A DNA stretch of 64,000 nt. Source: Hevea brasiliensis (taxonomy: Eukaryota; Streptophyta; Magnoliopsida; Malpighiales; Euphorbiaceae). The translations under genes were made by a program, and so were the position numbers. The notes under the pieces were generated by a model. It saw nothing but the letters and a program-made list of their open reading frames with translations, searched no databases and was not told the DNA's origin. Positions 11,291-23,726 of the stretch are shown here, piece after piece; positions within the stretch are counted from its first letter, which is position 1; every line of letters starts with the position of its first letter. The stretch is from assembly GCF_030052815.1 (NCBI RefSeq), contig NC_079496.1, positions 43,611,593 through 43,675,592 of the forward strand, given 5' to 3'.

Positions 11291-12854
11291 TGACTGAATT
11301 ATTAAATCTCGTGCACTTGTGTAATGGGAGAAAGAAACAAAGGTTGGGGGGATTAATTCACAATTCAAAGAAGAAATCAAAAATCCAAAATTAAGATATA
11401 AAAATAAGAAACTCTCTAATTAAATAAACTTAAGTCCAAGGTAATTCGCATTCCAATGCATTGATTTGATTATAGACAAAAGAAATATAATTATATCTTA
11501 TTGAATACTTAATGTAGATTTACTAAACAGTGAGGTAAACCCCTGACTTCCCTATACTCATCAATTCGAGCTCAGCACTCTCATTGACTCTAATTATTAA
11601 CTGAGTTGGTATTAAGTAATCCTTATCAAATTAATAACTCCTTTAAGAAAGGAAGTAGTTAAGTTGAACAATAATTTATGAAGCATAAATTATTTAATCT
11701 ACCCTATTGTTTCCTTAGGTTATTATTGAAAACTTGGAATCGAAAACTTAGATCATAATCAATAAAACCTAATTGCTACTCATGTTCAATCTTACACAAC
11801 AATTACGGATTATGAAGATGAACTAGCAATTGATCAAATCAATCAATTAACTAATAGGCCTTTTTAGCAAATAATTCAATGGATCAAAAATAATTAAATC
11901 AGAAAACAATAGATATTCAAAAAGACATAAATTAAATTAAGAACCTGATCTCACAAATCACACAAAAGAACTTGAATCCCTTGAACTGAATTAAAAACTT
12001 AGCCACTCATGTTCATGGCTTACAGAAAAATAAAGAAGAAATCTAAAAAGAGAATGGAGAATGAAGGTCTTTTATGGAGAACGAAGGTCTGAATTGGGAT
12101 GCTCTTAGCTGCTGCCCAAAGACATATTTATAGTAAAAAACCTAACCTCAAAGATAGGAACCAAACTAGGAAAAGTTTTGAAATTCAAAAGATAGATTTT
12201 CAGCCTGCATTCACGTCTCTGAAATCAAGGTCAATTTTTGCCGACTTCCTTTCGAAATCCACCTCTACCCTATTCAGGAAAGTTGTAGCCCTATTTTTTA
12301 GCTTTCTAATGGATACTTTTTCACCAAATCTGAGGTTTACAGCCCAAGTTATGGCCCAAAAACTGGGACTGGTTCAGATAGATGGTCCAACCCATAGTGA
12401 CGACTTCATTGCCTTTGTTGATAATTAAAATGGCCTCATCTCGCATCCATCCCTTCATAGAAGTTGTATAGGTGGATCTTAAGGTTCAATTGGGCTTGGG
12501 CTTGCTTTATTTGGATGTCTGAAAATCTAGATACAAAACAAATACTGAAACTGGTCATGGCACATCAAGTCTGGGCTTTTGTAATAGATCCATAGCTCAT
12601 TTTGTCAACCTTGGAGATTGATTTGGGCTTTGGTCCCTCTTTATCATTTGAAGTGCTCTATCTTAGCTTTTCAATGGATTAAACAACACTCAATTTGGAG
12701 ACCTACAACTTTAGAAACACTTGAAAAATACAGTGAATGTCAAATGCTGAAAATTTCTCCATTTAACACAATTATTTCGCAACTATCTAAAATATGCCTA
12801 AATTATAAATATATTTTAACCAGCTGAATTAAACATGAAAACACACTAAAAACA
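11291..12854 (-). repeat. LTR-like sequence, probable Tat/Athila-type gypsy, copy 1
   Basis: Read on the minus strand it starts TGTTTTTAGTGTG (12854 downward) and matches the plus-strand copy at 27842-29512 along its length, lacking about the last 100 bp. Shared landmarks include a TATAAAT-like box before CTTTGGGC, an ATGAGTGGCTAAG stretch and a run of AT-rich leader. In related plant elements such sequence precedes a TGGCGCC primer site, which is absent here. The lineage is therefore from recalled similarity, not proven. About 45 bp (12855-12899) between it and element D fit neither. Open frames at 12099-12428 and 12618-12827 look spurious. Confidence 0.5.
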
Positions 12855-12899
12855 CTAAATGTGATGGGAGTAAAATTAATAAATTATGTACTTAATAGT

Positions 12900-14263
12900 T
12901 TTGTGGTGCCTCCAAAGCACTTTTACCAGTGGAATCTGCTTATTCCTCAACTCCTTTACTTCCCGAGCCAAGATCCGTATGAGTTTTTCTTCATATGTCA
13001 AGTCCGGTTGTACTTCAATTTCTTCCATAGAAATGACATTTGAAGGATCTGAACGGTATCTTCTCAGCATGGATACATGAAACACATTATGGATCTTATC
13101 CAGCTTTGGTAGTAAAGCTAGCCTATAGGCCACTGGTCCCACACGTTTAATGATTTCATATGGGCCAATGAACCTAGGGCGTAATTTACCTTTTCTTCCA
13201 AACCTTAGTACCTTCGTCCACGGTGACACCTTGAGGAACACTTTGTCGCCAACTGCATATTCTATTTTTTTTTTCAGGTCGGCATAGGATTTATGTCTGT
13301 CAGAGGCAGCCTTCAAATTAGCATTAATTAACTTTACTTTCTCCTCAGTCTGTTTCACCAGGTCTGGCCCTACCAGTTTATCTTCGCCCAATTTAGTCCA
13401 ACACACTAAGGTTCTACATTTCCTCCCATACAATGCTTCATAAGGGGCCATTTGGATGCTAGCTTGGTAGCTATTGTTGTATGTAAATTCTGCCAATGGG
13501 AGATATCTATCCCAACTTCCCTCAAACTCGATGACACAACTCCTCAGCATATCCTCAAGGACCTACCATATATTTCATGTTATTATTATCATTTCAATTC
13601 CATATTTGTATTAATTCAATTGGTTTCAATGTTTACCTGGATTACTCTTTCTGATTGTCCATTCGTCTGAGGATGAAAAGCTGTGCTAAAGTGGAGTTGT
13701 GTACCCAAGGATTCATGCAACTTCTTCTAAAATCTTGATGTAAATCTTAGGTCTCGATTAGATATGATGGAAAGTGGAATTCCATGCAGTCTAACTATCT
13801 CACTGATATATAATTCTGCTAACTTCTCCAGTGAGTAGTCAGTCCTAACTAGCAGAAAGTGTGCTGACTTCGTCAATCTATCCACTATCACCCATACTAC
13901 GTCATGCTTCTTTTGGGTGAGAGGTAGACCATTTACAAAATCCATGGTGACCTGATCCCATTTCCATTCAGGTATACATATAGGCTGTAGCAAACCCGAT
14001 GGAACTTGATGCTCTGCCTTGACTTGCTGACATGTTAAGCATTTAGTCTCATAGTCAGCTATATCCTTCTTCATACCAGGCCACCAATACTGAAGCTTTA
14101 GGTCATGATACATTTTTGTACTTCCTGGGTGCATAGCATAAACAATGGTGTGTGCCTCTTTCAGAATACTAGCTTTCAATTCCCCATCATTTGGTACACA
14201 CACTCTTCCTTTATAGTACAAATACCCATCTGCTTTCACCCTATAATCAGTCGCATTCCCTTC
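12900..14263 (-). pseudogene. Integrase with chromodomain-like tail, element D, intron-split
   Basis: Translation runs from about 14250 down to 12900. The N-terminal zinc finger region has [11 protein letters not shown] and [12 protein letters not shown]. The core has TMDFVNGLP (first Asp) and IISNRDLRF, where the second catalytic Asp is Asn. Then come a stop near 13727 and the GQSERVIQ block with the catalytic Glu. A 74-bp GT-AG insertion (13563-13636) follows, then [21 protein letters not shown] and the GPY/F segment (FIGPYEIIKRVGP). The tail breaks off after LVKVLWRHH, where foreign sequence begins. Confidence 0.87.
13563..13636 (-). other. Putative 74-bp phase-0 GT-AG intron in integrase, element D
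   Basis: On the minus strand the exon ends ...ATCCAG, the insertion begins GTAAACATTG and ends ATATGGTAG, and coding resumes GTCCTTGAG. Elements A, B and E run RVIQ directly into ILEDM at this point. Read through, codon 7 is TGA. It is AT-rich and near the minimum length of plant introns. Element C has one of identical length at the same codon boundary (46077-46150). Confidence 0.72.
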
Positions 14264-14790
14264 TTAGATTTTACTCATAATAGCCACTAGCTTCTCATCT
14301 ACTTTCTGCCCATTTAAAATCTGTTGTAGCAAGTTTGGCCTCACTAGCAACTCAGCTAAAATAGCTCCATCTCGAGCCAAGGATAGACGGGCATTCAATG
14401 ATCTCAAAACTGTGATGGATTTTCTGCTTAAAGCATCAGCAACTACATTTGCCTTCCCAGGATGGTAGTCTATCACATAATCATAGTCCTTCAGGAACTC
14501 AATCCATTGCCTTTGTCTAAGGTTGAGCTCCTTCTGGGTTGGCAAGTATTTCAGACTTTTGTGGTCTGTGTAAATATAACACTTTTCCCCATATAAGTAG
14601 TGCCTCCATATCTTCAGTGTGAAGATAATTGCTGCAAGTTCTAGATCATGGGTAGGGTAGTTCTATTCATGTGGCCTCAGCTGCCTAAAAGCATAGGCGA
14701 CCACCTTACCCTCTTGCATTAATACACACCCTAACCCATTATGTGAGGCATCACTGTAGACCACAAAGTCCTTTTTCGACACTGGCTGTG
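14264..14790 (-). pseudogene. RNase H, element D
   Basis: Minus-strand translation gives [19 protein letters not shown] (first catalytic Asp, about 14765), a stop where other copies have [12 protein letters not shown], then [16 protein letters not shown] and [16 protein letters not shown] (final Asp, about 14430). A spacer with [15 protein letters not shown] leads to the integrase. The domain is full length apart from the stop near 14662. Confidence 0.84.
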
Positions 14791-15640
14791 TTAACACTGG
14801 TGCCTCTGTTAACATAGCCTTCAACTTCTCAAAACTAGCCTGAGACTTGTCATTCCAGTCAAATCTAACATTCTTGTGTAACAACTTGGTCATTGGAGCA
14901 ACTATTAAAGAAAATGCCTTCACAATTCTTCTATAATACCCAGCTAGCCCCAAGTTGTATTTCTGGGAGGCTTCCATTCCATCACTGCTTTTATTTTCTT
15001 AGGATCCACTCTAATCCCATCAGCTAACACTATGTGTCCAAGGAATGCAATCTCACTCAACTAGAAATCACACTCGGACAACTTAGCATACAGCTTCTTT
15101 TCTCTCAAGGTTTGCAAAACAATCCTCAAATGTTCATCATGTTCTTCCCTAGTCTTGGAATACACCAAAATATCATCAATAAAGACCACTACAAACCGAT
15201 CTAGTAATGGATGGGAGATACAGTTCATAAGGTCCATGAATGCTGCTGGTGCATTTGTTCAGCCAAAGGGCATCACGAGGAACTCATAATGCCCATACCG
15301 GGTCCTGAATGCAGTCTTTGGCACATCTGCATCCTTTACCCTCAGCTGATGATATCTTGATCTGAGATTAATTTTGAAAAATATTCCTGCTCCCTTCAAC
15401 TAATCAAACAGATCATCAATTCTAGGTAATGGATATTTGTTCTTCACAATCACTTTATTCAACTGCCGGTAATCGATGCATAACCTAAAAGTTTCATCCT
15501 TCTTCTTTACAAATAGCACTGGAGCTCCCCATGGCAACACACTGGGGCTTATGAACCCCTTATCTAGTAACTCCTACAACTTGATTTTCAGCTCCTTTAA
15601 CTCAGTAGGTACCATCCTATAAGGAGCAATAGAGATTGGT
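14791..15640 (-). pseudogene. Reverse transcriptase, element D
   Basis: Read from 15640 downward: a [19 protein letters not shown] start, [38 protein letters not shown], then the catalytic [11 protein letters not shown] (about 15160-15192) with both Asp residues. The thumb and connection segments follow (about 14800-15060). Premature stops interrupt several places (for example near 15062, 15260, 15400 and 15576), so no long open frame survives. Their positions fit single-base decay of an otherwise co-linear domain. Confidence 0.85.
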
Positions 15641-16257
15641 GTTGTACCCGACAGTACTTCAATAGCAAATTCGATTTCCCTTTCTGGTGGTAAACCAAGC
15701 AATTCTTTCGGTAACACATCTGGGAAGTTTCTTACTATGGGTATGTCACACAGATCTGGCTTAGCCTACCTAGTATCCACCACAAGTGCTAGGTAGGCTT
15801 CATAACCTTTTCTCATTAGTTTTCTTACAACTGTGGCTGATATGACATTAGATAAGAAATCTATCCTTTCCTCCACAACTGTAATCTCATTACCCTCAGG
15901 AGTTTTCAAGGAAATCCTCTTCAATTTACAATTAACCATTGCCTAATGACGTGACAACCAATCCATTCCCAAAATCACGTCAAACTCATAGACGGGCAAT
16001 TCAATCAGGTCTGCTAAGAATTCATACCCCTGAATCCTTAACGAGCAACCTTTGTACACTTTGTTCACCACCACACTGTGGCCTAATGGATTAGTGACCA
16101 GAATGTCTTGGTCACTCTCCCCTACTAGTATCCCCCTTTCTACAGGTAGGTTGATGCAAATATATGAATGAGTGGATCCTGGATCCACTAATGCATGCAC
16201 AGATGTGTTGTAGAGGAAAACCGTACCCCTGATGATGTATGGGGCATCTTGCTCCTC
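15641..16257 (-). pseudogene. Aspartic protease and protease-RT linker, element D
   Basis: The open part is 15943-16200. LVDPGSTHSY carries the DPG form of the active site (about 16185), followed by LVTNPLGHSV and the conserved VILGMDWLSRH (about 15943-15975). The linker downstream ([16 protein letters not shown] region, about 15690-15750) is the usual lead into RT. There are stops at about 15942 and 15767. It sits between gag and RT, as in Gag-Pol of chromoviruses. Confidence 0.82.
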
Positions 16258-17500
16258 CTAAGCACTCATGGCATAAGCTCTGGCAGGTGCTCTGGCCTCT
16301 AGCCTCTCGGCTGGCTTAGATGCAGGTCTCTGTAATGGACCAGCTGCCTCAGATTTATTGGACTTCCTACCACTTTGAGGTGTAGGGCTAGGTCTGTCTG
16401 CTTGTGCTGGAGTAGCTAGAGCAGTTTTGCATGGACAGTTCTTTAACTGATGCTCTGTAGACCCACACCTTAAGCAAGCACCCGTCACTCTCCAACACTC
16501 CCCCTTATGCCACTTCAGGCAGTGTGGACAAGCAGAAGATGCTAGGGCTGGTCCCCTGAATACTGTCCTTGGAGAGTTGCCCACTGATGGTGTGGACTAG
16601 CCTCTCCTAGGTGTAAACTATGGCCTGGGCCCCTGGGACTAACCCTGACCTTTAGGCTAACCTGAACTCTGAGTAGGTGGACCTCTGAACTTCTTCCCAG
16701 GTGTAGGAGATGAGCTAGACTGACTTGGGCCTCTCTTCTGTTGTCTCTCTCTCCTGATTTGCTCACTTATTCTGACTTTCTCAACTTTTACTGCGGCTTC
16801 GACTAACTTGATGAAGTTTATGATTCCCAAAGCAGCGATCATTATCTTGATGTTGTCATTCAGCCCCTCTTCAAATCTTCTACACTTTTTGGCCTCATTA
16901 GGGACTATCTCCCTTCCATAACGGCTCAATCTGACAAATTCTCTTTCATACTCAGCTACTGTCAGCTGTCTTTGCCTCAGGTTAATAAATTTTCTCCTCC
17001 TGTCTTCTAGGTACACACTTCCCACATTCTTCTTTCTTAATTCAGTGAGGAAGAACTCCTAGGTTATTTGTTTTGGCTGCACTTCACTAGACACCGTATC
17101 CCACCATTGATATGCATCATCTTGTAGTAGAGATACATCAGCTTCTAGGTTTTGTTCTGGGGTGCAGTGGAGTTGTTTTAAAGCTCTCCCTGTTTTGTCC
17201 AACCAGTTCTCAGTTGCAATAGAATCATCTTCTCTCTTGCCAAAAAAATCCACTGCTCCAAATTTCCTGAGTTTCTCCAAATGAGATATTAACTGCGGAG
17301 GTGGTGGTGATGGTTGCATTACCCCTGCCATTTTTCTGAAAAACTAGACCATTTGCTGGAACATGGCTTGTGGAGGCTGAACAGGCTCTGCCTGAGCTGG
17401 AGGAGTAGGTTCTCTCTTGCACCCAGTCCCAGCTGCTGCAGGTAGAGCATGACTCTCCACTTCCTCCTCAACTGCCCTCTGTGACGTGGGGTCTATATCC
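16258..17500 (-). pseudogene. gag: gag, element D, degenerate
   Basis: The N-terminal Pro/Gln-rich segment (about 17330-17500) leads into the capsid core: FGAVDFFGKREDDSIATENWL, DAYQWWDTVSSEV (about 17085-17120) and VAEYEREFVRLSRYGREIV (about 16900-16960). A basic Ser/Pro linker precedes a zinc knuckle, CLRCGSTEHQLKNC (about 16430-16475), with an extra Cys/His cluster (CPHCLKWHKGECW) just before it. Stops occur near 17346, 17058, 16656 and 16600. The N-terminal start codon cannot be fixed because the frame decays near 17500. Confidence 0.82.
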
Positions 17501-17606
17501 TAATCAAAATAAGAAAACCAAACAGATCTGCATTAGTGTCATCTCGACTCTTACAAATGCCATGCATGGTATAGACTCTATCTAGACCTAGAAATGCCTA
17601 AACCGT

Positions 17607-17618
17607 GCTTTGATACCA
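17607..17618 (-). other. Primer binding site, element D
   Basis: On the minus strand TGGTATCAAAGC lies 5 bp inside the LTR edge and matches the 3' end of plant initiator tRNA-Met apart from one base (usual form TGGTATCAGAGC). Confidence 0.85.
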
Positions 17619-17623
17619 CTAAA

Positions 17624-20600
17624 TGTGACACCCCTTACCCGTCTAGAGTATAGCCGAGCAAGATATGTCACACAGTGTACCGAAACACCATATTTTATCT
17701 CATTTATTTTTATCCTTTCTTAATTTATTTCTTTTTAGTTATGAAGTGCAACTTGTGAAATTTGACTCATTTAAGTCATTTATTGAAATTATAAATTCAT
17801 TTGAGGTTCCAAAAATTTAATAGAAAATCCGGCAGAGTATTGGCTAAAAATGGATAAAATAGCTCTTTTGAACTGTGAAAAACTCTTCTAATACATTTCC
17901 CATCATTCTCAAACTCCATTATATCAACATAATCTCCATATTTCTCAACCGTTTCTCAAAAATTCTTCTATTTATCATTCATTCATTTCACATGATAATC
18001 ATGTACAAATCATAAGTAAATACTAAATTTTCATTTATAAACACAAATTACAAATATTTGCATTAATACCAAAATATATTACATGAGTTTCAACTATACA
18101 TGAGAAAATAAAAGTTTAATTACAAAATACAAATAGTACAAAATACCAAAATGGGACCTAGTGTCCTATCAATGCACTGTAGTTGTGAGGTGACACGGAC
18201 ACTATGTAGAACTGTGAACAACCTCACTTAGTCTGTGGTCTACTGGGCTCTCTGTCAGTCTCTCTAGAACCTACGCATGGCAAAAAGCAATGCGCTAAGC
18301 AATAATGCTTAGTGGTGCCAATAATAAAATAAAAAGAACTAAAAAGAAATAAACATGCAGCGTATATATTGATATCTCCTGCAGATAAATTTTTGGTAAT
18401 TATTTGTAGTCTATTTATTTGGTACTTGTTATATAAATTCTTTTATTAAATTTATCAACTTCCATTTTTTGTTGCCCAAGTAACCTATACTGGATGACTA
18501 GACAGCATAAGTGGGTAAACTAGCACTAGGTACTAAGTACCTCGGGCCGTCACACCATCGGTCACATTGTGTCTCCCAGTGTGCAACAGACAGCTAATAA
18601 GCTGTAATAAACATTGGGCACAAGGCCAAGTATCACACTGATATCATAATGGCTAAAAGCCATAGAATCATAAAATGGCATAATCCCTTGTGCAGTACTA
18701 CTAACTGAACCCTATTGGCATGCCAACCTATCCAAACCAATCTTACTAGGTGTACTAGGGTACATTACAATGTTATTGATTGAATTTTCATGTTTTACAT
18801 GTAAGGTTACTATTCATTTTACTATTTAGGTTAAATTATTGACTTTCCAATGCATAATAGTTACATGAGTCCTAATCACATAAATTTACCACATTTTGGT
18901 TCCCAAAAGTGTTGGCATTAGTTGCCAATCCATACTTATAACCAATGGAGAATGAATCAAAATCTGAGTTTTTTGGTGCTAGAGTTCACTATTCCATTAG
19001 GCCATTCTACAAAGAGAATTTGGCCAAGTGTTCTTGATGAAAGTTGTTTTTTATTGTGTCTAGTTATATTTCACTTTTTAAATCACCCCATTTGAAGCTT
19101 TCTAGCTCAAGTTATGATTATTTCACCATAACTGGTCAGATTGCCTTTACCTAGAATTTCTGGGTAATTTTTGGTTTTGCCAGATTTGGTAGTTCAACTT
19201 TGGCTGGCAATTTCATTTAGTTAAGTCCAAAATTTGAGTTTTTGTTCACATGAAAGTTGTTCTAATTTACCTAAGCTTTCCATTGATATAAATTTTAGGT
19301 CAATTGGACATTTCTACACTGAGTTATAACCAAATGAATGAACACTGTTCATTTGATCATTTTGCCTAGGCAGAATTGATGCTACCCAGATTTGGTCAAT
19401 TTTTCGGGCATCATAAGTTTGTTTTCTGGATAGAGTTCCTTCATCTAAGTTGTGTCATTATGTGTCTAATTTCATGTCCAATTAGCCTTGCACCAATTAA
19501 ACCAACACAACCCAAGTTATAGCTGCCCAAACATGCCTGACTCACATCCAGTCCTACAGGTCACTCAAGGTAGCACACCCAACCTCAAATCCCAAGCTAC
19601 AATTCACTTCAATTCCTCATTATACTTAGCTAAATGGTCACTACTTGACCATTAGAACTTCCATTCACCTACACATGAGCAAAACCCTAGGTTTTTCCCA
19701 AACCCTAACTCCACAATTTTAATTTGTTTAAAAAATTTACAGGCAAGTGTTCTAATCATCAAACCATATTCTATGGCATCAATACACAATTATAATTCAC
19801 TTAAATCATGGAAACCTTATAGAACCTTAGGGCTGCCGAAATTTTAAAGGGACTTTAACATGCGTATTTTTTTTCCAATTTCACATTTTCTAGTTCAAAT
19901 TGATGTTATAACAAGGAATATAAGAGAAAAATAAACAAAAGTGGCACTAACCTCTTGAGTGCAGAATTTTTCTAAGCTCTAACTTCACTTTTTCCTCTTC
20001 AAATTACTGCCCTAGTCTTGCTTTAGTGGTAGGGAAAAATTTTCATGAAGGGAAGTTAGGGTTTTGAGGTGGTTTGGTAGAGGTTCGGAAGCTTGGTGAA
20101 GCTTTAATGGTGGAAGAGAGGGAGAGAGAGTGGTTCAGCTGGAATGAGGAAGAAGGTGAGCAGATGGTTCTTTTTTTTTTTCCTCATTTTCTTCTCTTTT
20201 AATTAGGTTTAAGTATGTTTGTTGAAGTGTGATTGGTAGAGGGATTTTAATTGACATCATATAATGTCAAAAATCTCATTTTTCTTCAATTTTCCTTTCT
20301 TTTCTTTCTATTCATTTTCAATTCAATTTTTAATAATATTTATTCACATTTTATTTCATAATAATTATTTACTTAACTGGACAAGTCGGCCAAAAATCAT
20401 CTCTAAAGACGAAATGATCAAAATACCCTCCATTTGGCTTATTGAGCCAAAATCGTCTGTACCAATCGAAAATTTTTTCTAAGCCGTTTCTTGGCATTCT
20501 AATGTCATAGAAACCTCAATGACTCTTCTCTGGAGTCCCAAAAATTATCTCATGAATTTTCCCCTAGGTTTAGGGCTTCTAGCTGTGAAAACAGCAACTT

Positions 20601-20815
20601 CCCACTAGGTTACACGTCGCTAGGTCACCGGCTCATTTAAATTGATTGTATTTTATTTCTAAAATTTTTCCTAAATTTTTCTTATTAATATTTGAGTTAT
20701 TTATGATTCCTCACTCTAGTCTAAATATTTTTTTTCTAGACGTTCTAGCTGTCTAGACTGACACCGATCACCGGAACAGTAGAATGTACGGAATTGCTAC
20801 AGTGAGGGTATTACA
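17624..20815 (-). repeat. 5' LTR of element D (LTR type 3)
   Basis: On the minus strand it starts TGTAATACCCTCACT (20815) and ends TAAGGGGTGTCACA (17624), 3192 bp. The two halves of C's LTR (29747-31459 and 43864-45303, together 3153 bp) are co-linear with it. It is non-coding. It holds tandem hairpins (18274-18312) and diverged CATAACT-type modules between about 19080 and 19520. Short frames such as 20264-20482 are not supported as genes. Confidence 0.9.
18274..18312 (-). other. Tandem hairpins in LTR of D
   Basis: On the minus strand hairpin 1 is CTAAGCA-TTAT-TGCTTAG (18312-18295). Hairpin 2 is CGCAT, 11-nt loop with GCTTTTTGCC, ATGCG (18294-18274). It has the same position and CACCACT lead-in as in types 1 and 2, with other stem bases. 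Confidence 0.7.
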
Positions 20816-21621
20816 CATTCTTAGGTGTATTTCATTCATTCATTTTATAAGAATTGCTAAAGGAGTACATAATCAACATCTTGATCTTGATCTCCTCCCA
20901 CTAGTCCTACCAATGCTCTTGACCTCCTTGTTCTTCTTGTTATTCAATTACATTGTAACCCTTGGCATACCAAAGTGAATATACAAGAATATGGATTTTA
21001 AAGTCGTTAAATAAATTAAAATACATCATAACTTATCACAACATTTATAATACATGCCACTAAAATAAAATTAATTATTTTACATCCCAAAGAAAAATAA
21101 AAGAAATAAATCCAATCACATTCGTCTTTTATTATCCATGATCATTCATCATGCATATTACAATTTAACAATTAAATAAAATATACATGTTAGAAAATTA
21201 AATTGAATATCATATATTCATTTAAATTAAATTTGAATCTTATTCAAATGGAGTATAAATTTAGAAACCTTTTCCAAATTTAATTTTATGAAAACAATTT
21301 ACAAAAATGATTTGTGTGATTGAAAATCTCAATTAAACCATTTAATTAGGTTTAGGCTTAATTCTGGGTCCAAAATTATACAACAATTGCATAAAATACC
21401 CAAAAACAAGCCAAACATGCCCTTAAGGAGAAATACGGCCCGTGTAACTATTACACGACCTAAGGAGCGCCAAAAACATGACCCGTGTAACAATTACATG
21501 GCCTGAGGCATGCTCGAACATGGGCTGGGCTGTGTAAATGCTGTTCGCGACATGGGCTGAAGTGCGAGGAGGAACACGAGCCGTGTCGTTCAATGACACG
21601 CCCATACGTGCGCATTAACAC
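20816..21621 (-). repeat. Ty1/copia leader fragment
   Basis: The part from 20816 to about 21400 matches the untranslated leader of copia element H (about 56655-57480) in the same orientation, including ATTCATTCATTTTA, GCTCTTGACCTCCTTG and the AT-rich block after it. From about 21430 it differs from H and becomes GC-rich, with several imperfect CCGTGTAA...TTACACG units. It is flanked by element D (left) and LTR G (right), both of which appear inserted in it. No coding potential is seen. The frame at 21423-21605 overlaps the GC-rich repeats and is not convincing. Confidence 0.72.
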
Positions 21622-23726
21622 TATAACGCCCTCACTTTAGGTAGTTTCGTACATTCTACTGTTCCGATAAATAATAGCTGTCCAGAGAGCTAGAATGTCT
21701 AGAACTATATTTTAACTAGAGTGAGGAGTCATAAATAACTAAAATAATAACAAGAAAAATTAATAAAAAAAACTTAAGAAATGAAATGCCAGAAAGTTAA
21801 ATGAGCTGGACCTACAACGATGGGTGACCTAACGGGAAGTGACTGTGAAGACAGTTAGCAACCCTAGACCCATGGGGAAACTCTATGAAATAATTTTTGA
21901 GGCTCCAGTGAAGAGTTATTGAGGCTTAGATGGCAATAGAATGCCAAGAAAATGCTAAAAAGAATTTTATAAATCGGTACAGACAATTTTAGCTCAAGAA
22001 GCGAAACGAAGGATATTTTGGTCATTTCATTCAAATAGTTGATTTTTGACCAAAATGCCACATAAAATAAATGGTATTAATTAAAATGGAAAAGAGCACA
22101 AATATATATGTGTATAAATAAAAAAGAAAGTGGATGGAAAATGGAAAAGTAATTACATAAATAAAAAAAATTAATTAGCAAATTTTCCTAATAAGACAAA
22201 TACATTATTTAATATTTAAATTTACATAAATATCATATAATTAATAAAAGAAAACAGATTTCTTCTTCAATCTAATTCCCTTGCCATCCCACTTTCCCAT
22301 TTCTCTCTAAAAAACAAGAATTTTCCTCAATTGAAGCTTGCTTAAGCTTACAAACCACCCAAATTTCTTGACCAAAATTCTTAGAAATTGAAAGAAAAAC
22401 TTGTGTCAAGGCTTAAAGTCAAAGAATTAAGCAAGAAATTCAAGAATTTTGGAAGGAAAGGAAGGGGAAAAATCTGGTTGACAACTTGAAGAAGAAGATC
22501 AAGGTGTTTTGGACAAATTGAAGGTTGATTTAAGCTAAGGAACAAGGTTAGTGCTATTAAATCTTTTAGATTTTGAAATTTTAGCCAATTGAGTTAGGGT
22601 TTTTTGAATTTGGGGATTTGTTAAATTGTTACTGAATTGATGTTGTGAGATCAATTATGGATTATTTGAAGTGCCATGAATGTGAATTGAAGTTTGGAAG
22701 TTGGGTGGAATGGAAAATTGGGAGTGTTGTTTCATTGTAGGAATTCTGGACCTATGAGTCCAGTGTGTTTAAATGATCATAAGTAGAGCTATGTTGTTCC
22801 AATTGGTGTGAGACCAATTGGAGATGAAACTTAGGACATAATGCAACATTTTTCATGAAGAAACTATGTCCAGAAACCAAACCCAAAATGACCAAAAATT
22901 GGCTTGAACTGGGTCACCATATGCTGGACCTGGAAAAATGACCATATGAAAAGTAAAAGTTCAAATGGCCATAACTCACTATAGAAAGGTCAGAATGACC
23001 TGATTTTTGAACCATTGGAAAGCTTAGACATAGGAGAACATTTATTATGAAGAACTTAGAATCCAATTCTAACCCTAACCTAATCAAATTGCTAATAAAA
23101 TTTAGCCTAACAAAACTGCCAGAACCAAAACTGCCAAGAAAATCTTGGATATTGACCATCCTACCAGTTGTGGAAAAAATGGCATAAATTAGTCTACAAA
23201 ATTGTAAATGCAGTGAAACTAGAGCCAAAATCTTTATAATACCTAGAACTATAATTTTGATGTTTTGACCAAAACCCAGAAATGAATGCAACTTAGGGAA
23301 ATTGCTAGGAGAAATCAAGACTTCCTAATCTGGAAATTCCTGCACTTAGACAAATTGACCATTTGACACCCAAATAGTAATTGAGCGATAACTTTTAGTA
23401 GAAAACTCCAATTGAGATGAGCCAAATTAATCTGGAAACTTAAGAAATAGAAATACGATTTTGGTTTAGAAACCTCACTAAAATTTTGAGTGTAAGAACC
23501 CCAAATGTGGGTTGCAAAGGTTGACCTGAACCTGAAATTCTGGATATACAGGGTTTAGGGGTCCAGGTTAGTTAAACTGACATAACTCCTCCTATATAGT
23601 TTAAAAATTAGTAATTTTGAACTATTATGACCAATACACATAGGAGAACAAATCATATAAAGGACATTAGGCCTAAATATGACTGCAACATGTCTAGCCA
23701 TCTGGATAAAGTGAGATTTCAGAATC
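21622..23726 (+). repeat. LTR G (type 3-like), 5' part, split by a solo LTR
   Basis: It starts TATAACGCCCTCACTTTAGG (canonical TG changed to TA) and follows the type-3 LTR start seen in C and D, including the GATGGGTGACC block near 21820 and the GAAACGAAGG block near 22000. A CCAATTGGT...ACCAATTGG inverted repeat lies at 22799-22821. At 23726 the type-1 solo LTR interrupts it, with GAATC on each side. The sequence resumes at 27411. Non-coding; the frame at 22914-23318 (-) has no recognisable domain. Confidence 0.75.

Larger units (their letters stand above)
12900..20815 (-). mobile_element. Ty3/gypsy chromovirus-like element D, 3' end lost
   Basis: On the minus strand this has a 5' LTR (17624-20815), initiator-Met primer site, gag, protease, RT, RNase H and integrase. 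It stops abruptly in the chromodomain-like tail at about 12900, so the polypurine tract and 3' LTR are missing. The 5 bp outside the LTR are CATTC (20816-20820), which continue into copia leader matching 56655 onward; this supports insertion into a copia copy. Its LTR is type 3, shared with C and G. Coding sequence is closer to C than to A, B or E, and both C and D carry the integrase intron. Confidence 0.9.
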
